Part shown: in pieces, positions 17,040 to 25,242 of the stretch | Numbering within the stretch: position 1 is the stretch's first letter | How the letters are laid out: each line of letters begins with the position of its first letter | From: an uncultured Eubacterium sp. | Lineage (GTDB): Bacteria; Bacillota; Clostridia; Peptostreptococcales; Anaerovoracaceae | Length of the DNA stretch: 64,000 nucleotides | Reading direction: 5' to 3' | NCBI GenBank assembly: GCA_900543485.1 | Contig: UQRM01000007.1 | Span: forward strand, 1-64,000 | Made by a program: the position numbers and the translations under genes | Notes under the pieces: model-generated | The model's database searches: none | What the model was told of the DNA's origin: nothing | Seen by the model: the letters and a program-made list of their open reading frames with translations, nothing else

Positions 17040-18110
17040 TCAAATCCTTCCTTTCACTACAGCCTCATACAACTTTTCATTCAGCAATTCTATAGGTGCC
17101 TCCGTCGTATTGGACAATATCACAGCCGCGGCATCCGCCTGAGGACACATCCAGAAACTGGTCCTGAATCCCACGTCGCCGCCCTCATGGCCGATGAAAC
17201 GCAAGTCGCCCTGCTTCCTCACGAACCAGCCCATACCCATTTCCGCACCTTTATCCGGAGCGTCTACCCGCTCGGTCCACATCTTCTCGTAGGCTCCCGG
17301 CGACACTGCCTTCTTCTCCATATTGAACCTGGCCCACTTCAGCAGATCTCCCACCGTCGACGTCAACGTAGAGCTGGGAGCGTGCTCTCTTGAATACGGA
17401 TAGACGCTTTCCAGCGCCAGCTTCCCGGCGTTCTCGCGCCTGTGAGGCATAGCCATCCCCGCCTTGTCCACATCGCTCAACGTAAGACTTCCGTCGGTCC
17501 TCTCGAATGTCAGGAACGTGGTGTTTTCCATGCCAGCAGGCTTTATGAGATTCTCCGCGATAAAATCCTCGAAATCCATACCGGAGATCTCCTGTATTAT
17601 CAGTCCCAGCAGATCATAACCCAGATCGCTGTAGAGGAAGACCCCTTCGTCCGGATCACTGCTGAGGATCATCTCCCGCACTTCTCGGGAAAGAGCCTGC
17701 TCCTTCAGCGCTCCTGCTCCGGTTTCATGAGACGTCCAGTCCAGCTCTTTCACATCGTGTATCCCTGCGATGTGACTCAGCATATGATGTACTCTTATCT
17801 TCTCGCATCGTTCATCAGCAATTGACAAATAAGGCAACAAATCGACAAGTCTATCCTGTAAATTCAGCTTTTTTTCATCTACCAGCTTCATGATGCCTGT
17901 CGATGTGAAAGTCTTGGAAATCGAAGCGCAGTGAAAAACCGCGTTTTCCGAAAGCCTGTCGGCAGCTTCGGTATTTCTGAAGCCGGCTGCCTCTGTGAAG
18001 ACCTGTTCTCCTTTCATTACTCCCACAGCCAGCCCCGCCATATGAGACAGATCCGCACATGAAAGGATCTCCTCACATATCCCCTTGAGTTTATCCCTCT
18101 CTTTTATCAT
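17040..18110 (-). CDS. Serine hydrolase, beta-lactamase class C / penicillin-binding protein family (copy 1)
   Basis: This 356-residue protein is the tandem paralogue of the downstream gene, with shared blocks such as GIMKLVDEKK, DRLVDLLPY, YPYSR and HAPSSTLT. The nucleophile motif SISK is at 63-66. The second motif is YSD (160-162) rather than Y-x-N, and GHEGGDVGFR lies near 313. There is no signal peptide. AAGGAG lies about 11 nt before ATG 18110. Upstream, a 19-bp palindrome overlaps its predicted -10 box (18139-18157). The function is probably an esterase or peptidase-like hydrolase; true beta-lactamase activity is unlikely without export. Confidence 0.85.
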   Translation of the reverse strand: MIKERDKLKGICEEILSCADLSHMAGLAVGVMKGEQVFTEAAGFRNTEAADRLSENAVFHCASISKTFTSTGIMKLVDEKKLNLQDRLVDLLPYLSIADERCEKIRVHHMLSHIAGIHDVKELDWTSHETGAGALKEQALSREVREMILSSDPDEGVFLYSDLGYDLLGLIIQEISGMDFEDFIAENLIKPAGMENTTFLTFERTDGSLTLSDVDKAGMAMPHRRENAGKLALESVYPYSREHAPSSTLTSTVGDLLKWARFNMEKKAVSPGAYEKMWTERVDAPDKGAEMGMGWFVRKQGDLRFIGHEGGDVGFRTSFWMCPQADAAAVILSNTTEAPIELLNEKLYEAVVKGRI

Positions 18111-18138
18111 TGAAATGCAGCTCCTTTTTAAGTATACT

Positions 18139-18157
18139 TATGGTATATAATACCATA
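18139..18157. promoter_or_regulatory. 19-bp palindromic operator in a divergent promoter region
   Basis: TATGGTAT-ATA-ATACCATA is a perfect palindrome between the serine hydrolase genes and the iron-sulfur aldo/keto reductase. On the minus strand TTGAAA, 16 bp and TATTAT overlap it, so a bound repressor would block the hydrolase promoter. A second 10-bp palindrome, AAGTATACTT (18130-18139), abuts it. No regulator gene lies next to it. Confidence 0.55.
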
Positions 18158-18206
18158 GAAGTTTGTGCTTTCAATGAATTAATTGGTTATACAGGAGAGT
18201 GAAGCA

Positions 18207-19337
18207 ATGCGGTACAGAATATTCAACAAGATAAACGAAAAGGTTTCACTGCTGGGGATGGGAGCTATGAGACTGCCGGAAACAGCAGACGGAGAAGTGG
18301 ACGAAAAAGAAGCGATTGACATAATAAGGTCTTCTGTGGACTCAGGAGTCAATTATGTGGACACGGCCTACAACTACCACGGCGGAAAGAGCGAGGTCAT
18401 CGTGGGAAAAGCTCTCAAAGACGGTTATCGTCAGAAAGTACTGCTGGCCGACAAAATGCCCATATGGATGGCCAAGGATGAAGCTAAGATGAAGGAAATA
18501 TTCGACACGCAGCTTGAGCGTCTAGATGTGGACTGCATAGATATGTATCTGGTCCACAGCGTCAATGTCCCCAACTGGAAACGAGCCAGGAAGCTGAATC
18601 TGCTGCCGTTCCTGGAAGAGATGAAAGCCCAGGGAAAGATAAGGTACATCGGCTTCTCCTTCCACGATTCATATGAATTGTTCGAAGAAGTCCTTGGAGC
18701 GTATCCGTGGGATTTCTGCCAGATACAGCTCAACTACATGGACAAGGATCTTCAGGCCGGGGTCAAAGGGCTGAAGCTGGCTTCAGAGAAAGGTCTGGGT
18801 GTGATAATTATGGAGCCGCTCAAGGGAGGCAAGCTGACCAGTAACATCCCTCCCGCCATACAGGAGCTGTGGGACAGCGCTCCAGTCAAAAGGAGCTCCG
18901 CCGAGTGGTGTTTCAAATGGCTGGCCCGCATGCCGGAAGTGACTCTTATGCTGAGCGGCATGAGCTCAAAGCAGCAGCTCGAAGAAAATATAAAAATAAT
19001 ATCATCGGAAGATCTGGAACAGCTCTCAGCTGAAGAGCTGGCTGTCATCGATGAAGTTTCGGCCGAATACAACAAGCTGATAAAGTATTCCTGCACCGGC
19101 TGCGAGTACTGCCTGCCATGTCCTCAGAAGCTCAACATTCCGGACCTCATCGAGTATTTCAACGAGTGGAACACCTACGGCCACAACCCGGCGACGAAGA
19201 TGGAATATACTCAGTGGGTCGCCAAAGGCCACCATGCCTCCGACTGCGTCGGCTGCGGTTCCTGCGAGGAAAAATGTCCTCAGCACCTGCCTATCATACA
19301 GGCGCTGAAGGAAACAGCCGAGACTTTTGGAGTGTAG
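18207..19337 (+). CDS. Aldo/keto reductase with C-terminal 4Fe-4S domain
   Basis: This 376-residue NAD(P)H-type oxidoreductase begins MRYRIFNKINEKVSLLGMG. Residues 1-285 form the aldo/keto reductase barrel with Asp52 and Tyr (VDTAYNYHGG), a Lys in LLADKMP and the catalytic His in YLVHSV. Residues 295-376 add a ferredoxin-like domain with CTGCEYCLPCPQ and CVGCGSCEEKCPQ, enough for two 4Fe-4S clusters. Family members are common in anaerobes; the electron donor and substrate are not known. ATG 18207 has CAGGAG upstream; an in-frame TTG at 18183 is less likely. It diverges from the serine hydrolase pair and ends at a strong terminator (19364-19446). Confidence 0.92.
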   Translation: MRYRIFNKINEKVSLLGMGAMRLPETADGEVDEKEAIDIIRSSVDSGVNYVDTAYNYHGGKSEVIVGKALKDGYRQKVLLADKMPIWMAKDEAKMKEIFDTQLERLDVDCIDMYLVHSVNVPNWKRARKLNLLPFLEEMKAQGKIRYIGFSFHDSYELFEEVLGAYPWDFCQIQLNYMDKDLQAGVKGLKLASEKGLGVIIMEPLKGGKLTSNIPPAIQELWDSAPVKRSSAEWCFKWLARMPEVTLMLSGMSSKQQLEENIKIISSEDLEQLSAEELAVIDEVSAEYNKLIKYSCTGCEYCLPCPQKLNIPDLIEYFNEWNTYGHNPATKMEYTQWVAKGHHASDCVGCGSCEEKCPQHLPIIQALKETAETFGV

Positions 19338-19363
19338 ATGCTTATCAATTGATATCTGTATCA

Positions 19364-19446
19364 AAAAGAGCTGCCATGCAGACCCTGAGCAGATCCGCAG
19401 ATCACCATCGTGATCTGCCTGCCCGGCATGACAGCTCTTTCTTTTC
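19364..19446. terminator. Bidirectional terminator
   Basis: AAAGAGCTGCCATGC (from 19365) pairs with GGCATGACAGCTCTTT (to 19440), followed by CTTTT; an inner hairpin GCAGATCAC/GTGATCTGC lies in the loop. It separates the convergent aldo/keto reductase and flavin reductase genes. Confidence 0.85.
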
Positions 19447-19451
19447 CCGGC

Positions 19452-19964
19452 TTACATGTTCTTTCCCAGCTCGCGACATTTATCGAGAGCCTCGTCCGTT
19501 CCATTCTCCGGATCCTTTATCATAACTACTCCGCGATCCTCGAGGCCCATATACCCCAGTATCCCTTTATACTCGCCTATAGCTCCTTCGTAGACATCCG
19601 GCGACATAGAAGTCAGCATCATAGCCGCCTTTGTAGCTTTAGGAGGATGATCGATGGCGTATATCCTCTGTATAGCCGCCTGTATCTGAGCCGTCAGCGT
19701 AAAATAATATATCGGTGACGCCAACACGAGAGCATCGCACTCCTTGAGAGCGGGATATACCTTGGTCATATCGTCCTTCTGTACACACTCTCCGTCTCCC
19801 TTCGTGTGGCAGTATTCACACGCTAAGCACCCGGCGATCTTCATCTTCCCTACATTGAGGACAGTCACCTCATGGCCTGCTCCCTCAGCACCTTCCTTGA
19901 AGGCTTCCACCATAGCTGTAGTGTTCACGTTGCGGGGACTGCCCGCCAAAACCGTTATCTTCAT
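19452..19964 (-). CDS. NAD(P)H-dependent FMN reductase / iron-sulfur flavoprotein-like
   Basis: This 170-residue flavodoxin-fold protein has the FMN phosphate loop ITVLAGSPRNVNT near the N-terminus and a Cys-rich segment, CLACEYCHTKGDGEC (about 45-59), typical of iron-sulfur-flavoprotein-like reductases. The LVLASPIYYFTLTAQ segment (about 80) lines the flavin. It probably moves electrons between NAD(P)H, flavin and an Fe-S or other acceptor. AAGGAGG lies 7-8 nt before ATG 19964. The 207-bp gap upstream (19965-20171) shows only AT-rich sequence with a weak hairpin (GAAATATC/GATATTTTC). Confidence 0.88.
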   Translation of the reverse strand: MKITVLAGSPRNVNTTAMVEAFKEGAEGAGHEVTVLNVGKMKIAGCLACEYCHTKGDGECVQKDDMTKVYPALKECDALVLASPIYYFTLTAQIQAAIQRIYAIDHPPKATKAAMMLTSMSPDVYEGAIGEYKGILGYMGLEDRGVVMIKDPENGTDEALDKCRELGKNM

Positions 19965-20171
19965 ACCCTTTCCTCCTTATTTTATCATCAGGTTATACCT
20001 GTCGGGATTTTCCCCTTTATTTTACACCCTGTAGGATATTTTGTCAGCCCATTGGACAGCTCGCTTCGGATTTTATGGCTGCATATTTTTTGAAAATATC
20101 AGTGATTCACGATATTTCCATACACCTCTATAAAGTATTCTCCCAATATCGATAACGCCAGCTCGAAAAGA

Positions 20172-20702
20172 TTACTCGGCCTTCATATATTCCATCAGCG
20201 GCTCAAGATACTTCCTGTCCGTCCAATCGCAGCTCTTCCCGATAGCCGACATCAGCGCTGTCATCCACGGTTCATACTCTGACGGGTCTTTCTTGGCTAC
20301 CATCTTCTGGAGCATCTTGCACATGGTCCTGTCCTTGAGGCTCATCTTGCTTTCATCCCAGGCTCCTCTTCCGTAAAATAGCGGTACTCTTTGAAGCTCC
20401 CCTTTCATATTGCGTGATTTGACTTCTTCTATGGCCTTTTCGTCAAAGGGAGATGCTCCGACGCAGAAAACGGCCAGCTTTTTACCGGTCATCCCGCCTA
20501 TGTTCTTCTTAAGGATATCTATTCCTGCGATTCCGCTGGCGTATATACCACCAGCCAATATTATACGGTCATGTTCCGCCAGCATAGACTTGTTGAAGCT
20601 TCCCGCGTCGATGATATCGCAGTCAAGATCCGCCTTCAGCATATTGGCGTATTTCTCAGTGGCTCCGTATTTCGATTTATATATGACTAATATATCGCTC
20701 AT
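20172..20702 (-). CDS. Flavodoxin-domain protein
   Basis: This 176-residue protein begins MSDILVIYKSKYGATEKYA, the FMN-binding loop of flavodoxins, with ILAGGIYASGIAG and AVFCVGASPFDE as the later loops. Such proteins (flavodoxin-domain/HemG-like) are one- or two-electron carriers or quinone-dependent oxidases; the partner is unknown. ATG 20702 has GAGGGAG 5 nt upstream and is preferred over an in-frame start 45 bp further up. It is a separate unit from the FMN reductase 200 bp downstream. Confidence 0.85.
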   Translation of the reverse strand: MSDILVIYKSKYGATEKYANMLKADLDCDIIDAGSFNKSMLAEHDRIILAGGIYASGIAGIDILKKNIGGMTGKKLAVFCVGASPFDEKAIEEVKSRNMKGELQRVPLFYGRGAWDESKMSLKDRTMCKMLQKMVAKKDPSEYEPWMTALMSAIGKSCDWTDRKYLEPLMEYMKAE

Positions 20703-20878
20703 TTTCTCTCCCTCTCTATTATTGAAACATATCGTCACGTCAGTCACAGGCTATCATAACATCCAACTGCCTGCAATAAGGTTTACACGGTTTTAACACC
20801 TTCTTCGCTAATTTTCACAATTGGGCGCGCGCCTGCGGTCTTCCCCTATGCTGTCTCCGCTTTGCCTATAACAGTATA

Positions 20879-20916
20879 AAAAAATACCCTGTGAGGTCAT
20901 CACAGGATATTTTTCA
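20879..20916. terminator. Bidirectional terminator
   Basis: CCTGTGA-GGTCA-TCACAGG with AAAAAATA on one side and ATATTTTTC on the other. It ends the beta-helix surface protein gene on the minus strand (stop at 20937). Confidence 0.85.
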
Positions 20917-20936
20917 TTATCGGTCGTTTATCGTAT

Positions 20937-23183
20937 CTACTGTGCTTTTTTCCTTCTGCTGTATACTGTCGCACCCAGTGCTCCCGCTATCGAAGCCATC
21001 AGCAGTGCCAGCCACAATGTCATATCGCTGTCATCGCCTGTTCCCGGACCGTCTGAATTTCCCTTATCGGTATCAGTCGTCCCTGCCGGAACATAATCCG
21101 GGTCAGCCGCTCCACATACGGTACATTTGCCGTCTTTGAAAGCATGGGCGGTTTTGGCGATGACCGTGCCTTCTTCAATGGTCTTGCCGCAGATCTTGCA
21201 GACTTTATCTCCCGTATATCCTTCACTTGTACAGGTCGCGTCTTTCGCCCCTACGATCTCAAAGGTATCATGCTTGTCAACGGTAAAGTGGCTTTCCGTA
21301 TCCGCATAAACTACATCTGATTCGTTTACAGATACCATCCTTGCCTTATCAGGGTCTGCGACAGTGCCATCAGCATTATAATATCCGGCTTCCTGAACCA
21401 TTATATCTGCTTTGGTTCCTGTCATAGCCAAAGTTACTATACCCTGCTTTTTCTCAGCATCATATCGGCCGTCGCCTATGAGTATATCGCCGTTGCCGCA
21501 GTTTTCCTTATCGTCGCTGTAGATAAACTCGCAGTTTTCTATCGTCAGATTGGTCCTTGCACCATCCTGTGCCACAACGCGTACAGGCGCGCCATAGGTT
21601 TTTGTACTCACCGCCTGAGAAGAATCGCTGAGAGCGCAATCCTCAAAAACACAATCTTTAAGGGTTATATTCTGAACGCCTTCTGACTTATGGTTGATGT
21701 TCAGGCCTACGGCTATCTCTTTAAAAGTAGTGTTATTTATTGAAATATCTCCAGCTGCATTGGAATATACTGATGTATTGGCATTGCTTTTAAGCTTTTC
21801 ATCGCTTCCGTCAAAGCTGCAGTTGTTCAGAGTAATGTTGATCTTTCCATCCTTATTGTTTGTATTGGTAAAGTATATCCTCTGCATGTTCTGACAGTTT
21901 TCAAAGAACAGATTGATCGTGTGGTCAGTATTCCTCTGTCCCCATGCAGCAATTCCGTCCAAGTCGAATACTTTCACGGTAATATCCTTATTGAGGAAGG
22001 AACCGTCACTGCTTTGTTGGCCTGTCTCTCTGTCATACTCATAGGTATCGATCTCAAGATCCCGTTCACCTGCTGAAACATACGCACCATTTCCGTAAAT
22101 GATGATATCATCCGCCACATGTCCATGGGTCATCGTCCCTACATCAGCCCCCGGTTTGCAGTATATCTCGGCAGTATCCTCAGGAGAGCTCATATAAACG
22201 CCTACTAAGGCATCACTCAATGTAGCATAATATGTACCGTTATAATATACCGTATTGCTGCCAAAGGATGAATCCGGCAGTACATTTCCCTCAAACTGGT
22301 TATTTTCTTCAACTTTACCAAAGTCTAATACATCCGATGTGATCGTAGTATTGAGCTGTCTGATAACAGCCGCCTCTCCGGTGGAAGAATTGCCGGTGAT
22401 GGTAATATCGGCATTTGAATAATCACCATTGGCTGAAAACTGGATCAGGCCCCGGGTAAATTGTTTCTCTTCTGCTGCATTAGTATCAATATTGGTGAAA
22501 ACATTGTTTTCTATAACTATTTCTCCTTTGGCAGTATCTCCTTCAAAGTAGATTCCGCCGCCGCAGTTGTCAAAAGTACAACCTGTTATACTTGCATCAG
22601 GAGAATAGATGTCTTTGATGGCATATGCATCATAGACATTTTTAAAATCGCACTCTGTAAAAGCGGATTCTCCTCTGCTTCCAAAAGGACTGGCAATGAC
22701 TCCGTCAAAGTTGCATCCGCTGAAATATACATTCCCCGTATTCAGCATCTGAAGTTCTGCGTTTTTGATTTTTTCCCCCGAAAAGCTGCCGCCCCATCCG
22801 GTGTTGTTCATACATAATGTAAAGTCAGCAGGGTTAAATTTAAAGTTCACATTGGTGATCCTTACATCTGTCTGTCCGTTAAAGACCTGATACTGTGCAT
22901 TGGGAGCCTGTCCCCTCTGCGGATTGTTGCCGTCAGGCTCTTTGTCCTCGCCTCCCAAGAGACAATCGTGGTCTTGCCTGTTATCCGTACAGGCAGATGA
23001 CGGACTCCATTCAACTGTTACTCCTTTTCCGTCATAATCATAGGCTGCCTTTTCTACTTCCTCTAAGAATGTGGCGAAGTCGATCGTACGGCCCGCATCT
23101 GACTCATTGGCCATGGCCATCGCCGGCATCATGGTAAACACCATCAGCAGTGAAAGCAGACATATAAAAAACTTTTTCTTCAC
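20937..23183 (-). CDS. Secreted right-handed beta-helix surface protein with C-terminal membrane anchor
   Basis: This 748-residue protein starts at GTG 23183 with a signal peptide (KKKFFICLLSLLMVFTMM... cleavage near AMA-NE). Residues 60-620 contain many short turns of parallel beta-helix type (repeated ITGCTFDNC-, LNNCSFDGS-, LKDCVFEDC-like N/C-rich rungs), as in pectate-lyase-like proteins. A Cys-rich module (ATCTSEGYTGDKVCKICGKT, CTVCGAADPD) related to the repeats of the gene at 1-1187 follows. The C-terminus has PGTGDDS, a hydrophobic helix and RRKKAQ, a sortase-like anchor without a classical LPxTG. The role is probably adhesion or polysaccharide contact. Its promoter carries a G9 tract (23244-23252), suggesting phase-variable expression. 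Confidence 0.82.
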   Translation of the reverse strand: MKKKFFICLLSLLMVFTMMPAMAMANESDAGRTIDFATFLEEVEKAAYDYDGKGVTVEWSPSSACTDNRQDHDCLLGGEDKEPDGNNPQRGQAPNAQYQVFNGQTDVRITNVNFKFNPADFTLCMNNTGWGGSFSGEKIKNAELQMLNTGNVYFSGCNFDGVIASPFGSRGESAFTECDFKNVYDAYAIKDIYSPDASITGCTFDNCGGGIYFEGDTAKGEIVIENNVFTNIDTNAAEEKQFTRGLIQFSANGDYSNADITITGNSSTGEAAVIRQLNTTITSDVLDFGKVEENNQFEGNVLPDSSFGSNTVYYNGTYYATLSDALVGVYMSSPEDTAEIYCKPGADVGTMTHGHVADDIIIYGNGAYVSAGERDLEIDTYEYDRETGQQSSDGSFLNKDITVKVFDLDGIAAWGQRNTDHTINLFFENCQNMQRIYFTNTNNKDGKINITLNNCSFDGSDEKLKSNANTSVYSNAAGDISINNTTFKEIAVGLNINHKSEGVQNITLKDCVFEDCALSDSSQAVSTKTYGAPVRVVAQDGARTNLTIENCEFIYSDDKENCGNGDILIGDGRYDAEKKQGIVTLAMTGTKADIMVQEAGYYNADGTVADPDKARMVSVNESDVVYADTESHFTVDKHDTFEIVGAKDATCTSEGYTGDKVCKICGKTIEEGTVIAKTAHAFKDGKCTVCGAADPDYVPAGTTDTDKGNSDGPGTGDDSDMTLWLALLMASIAGALGATVYSRRKKAQ

Positions 23184-23228
23184 TTCCTTCCATCTCCCTC
23201 CGTTTTGTAATGTGTATAGAATAAAGTA

Positions 23229-23257
23229 ATTATACCAATTATACCCCCCCCCGTCAA
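23229..23257 (-). promoter_or_regulatory. Promoter with a 9-G tract in the spacer
   Basis: On the minus strand TTGACG (23252-23257), a 17-bp spacer and TATAAT (23229-23234) lie 46 bp before the GTG start of the beta-helix gene. Nine consecutive G (C on the plus strand, 23244-23252) occupy the -35-proximal half of the spacer and the last base of the -35. A second TATAAT (minus strand) sits at 23238-23243. Slippage in the tract would change the -35/-10 distance. Confidence 0.75.
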
Positions 23258-23347
23258 GTTTTTCATTATATTTATCAAAATGTGTCAAAATGAAGAAAAG
23301 ATGTTTGACGATGCCTTTTAAAAGCAATGCACCCAAGTACGATGATC

Positions 23348-23504
23348 ATAGGATCCTATTGGTGCAAATCCGGCGTTTAAGCCACGTTTTCATGAGTTGA
23401 TGCACCTATAACTCCGGACAAAAACCTCATCATGGGTGCATATTTCTCCAAATCAGCGAAAAAACTGCACCTATATCCCGTCATATGACGTTCCTATAGG
23501 TGCA
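23348..23504. repeat. Array of five alternating TATAGGTGCA-type motifs
   Basis: GGTGCA occurs at 23361, 23435 and 23499, and its reverse complement TGCACC at 23401 and 23466, strictly alternating and 26-40 bp apart. Flanking bases extend the motif (CCTATTGGTGCA, TGCACCTATAA, GGGTGCATATTT, TGCACCTATAT, CCTATAGGTGCA). A perfect 12-bp palindrome ATAGGATCCTAT (23348-23359) starts the array. It lies in the 440-bp gap 23184-23623, which has no gene. Confidence 0.55.
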
Positions 23505-23557
23505 TTCTGCCAATCGTCCTCCCAAAAGCGAAGCGACAAAATCGATATTTTCTGATT

Positions 23558-23592
23558 AAAAAAGAGGTTGCCGCTCATGCGACAACCTCCAT
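23558..23592. terminator. Terminator after the saccharopine dehydrogenase-like gene
   Basis: GAGGTTG (23564-23570) pairs with CAACCTC (23583-23589), extended by a CCGC/GCGA stem with one mismatch; TTTTTTAATC follows on the minus strand. Confidence 0.8.
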
Positions 23593-23623
23593 GGTTTTTA
23601 TATTTAAATGCTCTGCCCCACTC

Positions 23624-24910
23624 TTATTTGCTTACTGCGTCCAAGAAAGCCTTTTCGTTGAGATCATCCGCATACTCGGAATCCATCTCTCTGATTCCGG
23701 CAGGGAATTCATACTTAGCAAGTCTTTCAACGAATGGATCTGGATCGAAGTGCTCAGGACCCCAAGCGCCAGCTTCATTCCAAATTCCCTTAGCGATGAG
23801 TTCCATCATGATTACAGGACCTACTGCAGTCTGAGCAACTACTGAGTTAGTAGTGTACTTCTTGATGCATTCCTGATTGTCAGCAACCTGATACAGATAT
23901 ACTGATCTGTACTTTCCGTCTTTCCATCCAGTTACCCAAGTACCTGCACAGCCCTTACCTGTCATAGTAGTAGTAGCGTCAACCGGGCTAGGGATTACCT
24001 TGCAGACGAAATCTCTAGGAGTGATTTCGCTGTCGCCAACCTTGATCTTCGTTCTCTTGTCAGCAAGGCCATACTCCTGAAGAACCAGAAGCTTTCTTCT
24101 GAATTCAGCAGGAACACCATACTTGAATGTTACTCTGTTACAGTCGATTTCTCTAGGAACCAGAAGAACTTCTTCGTGTTCTACGTTAACTACTTCCACA
24201 TCGCCGATTCCGCCAGGGAAGTTGAAGATTTCAGGCTCGGAGAAGTGCTCTGTACAGAACCAGTGTCCATCAGGATACTCTTCGTTCTTTTCCCAGATTA
24301 CAGGAGGCTGCAGGCACTCTTCGATAGTTGTCCATACTGAGAATCCGAAGTCAGAATCAGTATTTCCGTAGTTATCGCCGTCTCTTACGTCAACTCTGTC
24401 GATCTTATCGAAGAGGTGTTTTTCAGCATACTTCGCGAAAACGTCGGCCATACCAGGCTCAACACCGGAACCGCAGATAGCGATCTTACCGGAAGCTTCC
24501 CATTCCTTCTGCTTAGCAAACTGGTAGTCGCCCAGCTTGATGTTAGTAAGTTCGTAAGGCTTTTCAGGATGCTCTGTTCCCAGCGTCATAGCGCAATCGA
24601 GGTATCCTATCTTTAACTCGAGACAAGTGTCGAAAATCGTTGCGTTCATTCTAGGGTCGCAAGCGTTCATCGCGAAATCGATGTCGTGCTCTTTAACTAC
24701 AGCCTTGATGCTTTCAGCATCCATTGCGTTTATCTGTGCAGGCACGAATTTGCCGCCGCCGCAGATTTCATTAGCGACTTTCTTTGCTCTTTCAGGATCA
24801 TAGTCAGAAACAACTACTTTTTCAGCCCAGTCACCTTCAGCTCCTGCTCTTGCGATGATTTTTGCTGCAGATGTACCAACTCCGCCAGCTCCGATAATAA
24901 GTAATTTCAT
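23624..24910 (-). CDS. Saccharopine dehydrogenase-family oxidoreductase
   Basis: This 428-residue enzyme has an N-terminal Rossmann fold (LLIIGAGGVGTSAAKIIARAG, NAD(P) site) and ICGSGVEPGMADVFAKYAEK, the hallmark of saccharopine dehydrogenase / carboxynorspermidine synthase-like proteins. The C-terminal part includes DATTTMTGKGCAGTW. Such enzymes act on amino acids or polyamines by reductive coupling or its reverse. The exact substrate (saccharopine, carboxynorspermidine or a lysine-fermentation intermediate) cannot be read here. GGAGGTAAAG precedes ATG 24910. The upstream AraC regulator (25243-26778, same strand) is a candidate controller. Confidence 0.85.
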   Translation of the reverse strand: MKLLIIGAGGVGTSAAKIIARAGAEGDWAEKVVVSDYDPERAKKVANEICGGGKFVPAQINAMDAESIKAVVKEHDIDFAMNACDPRMNATIFDTCLELKIGYLDCAMTLGTEHPEKPYELTNIKLGDYQFAKQKEWEASGKIAICGSGVEPGMADVFAKYAEKHLFDKIDRVDVRDGDNYGNTDSDFGFSVWTTIEECLQPPVIWEKNEEYPDGHWFCTEHFSEPEIFNFPGGIGDVEVVNVEHEEVLLVPREIDCNRVTFKYGVPAEFRRKLLVLQEYGLADKRTKIKVGDSEITPRDFVCKVIPSPVDATTTMTGKGCAGTWVTGWKDGKYRSVYLYQVADNQECIKKYTTNSVVAQTAVGPVIMMELIAKGIWNEAGAWGPEHFDPDPFVERLAKYEFPAGIREMDSEYADDLNEKAFLDAVSK

Positions 24911-25030
24911 CTCTTTACCTCCATATAATTATTGCTTAAACAATAAGTTTTTACGGTTTATCTCCTATTGAATATGGTATATCCTTTATCTGAAAATTTC
25001 AACAACCCCATTGTCCTAAAAAAGTACAAA

Positions 25031-25240
25031 GTTGCGGTTTTACCCAAATTCCCAAAGAGAATTTGTTGGTAATACCGTCAGCGATTCGCTAAGCTCGCAG
25101 TAGCTTTCACCAAATCAAAGATTTGGGAAAGCTTTGCGTGAGACCTGCCGCGAAATCAAAGATTTCGGGCTAGGGCTTCAAAAGCTACAGCGTAGCCGCA
25201 GGCGGAGGAGTCCTCGAAGAGGAGAAGAGGACGTTGCGGT
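25031..25240. repeat. Hairpin-chain element flanked by 8-bp direct repeats
   Basis: GTTGCGGT occurs at 25031-25038 and again at 25233-25240. Between them lie at least six short perfect or near-perfect hairpins in a row: CAAATTC/GAATTTG (25045-25065), AGCGA/TCGCT (25080-25090), AGCTTTC-CCAAATC/GATTTGG-GAAAGCT (25102-25133), CGAAATC/GATTTCG (25151-25167), GCTAC/GTAGC (25184-25196), and GTCCTC/GAGGAC (25210-25232). No open frame fits. It lies in the gap 24911-25242 between two same-strand genes. It could be a small inserted element (the direct repeats as target duplication) or a structured RNA. Confidence 0.55.
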
Positions 25241-25242
25241 AT

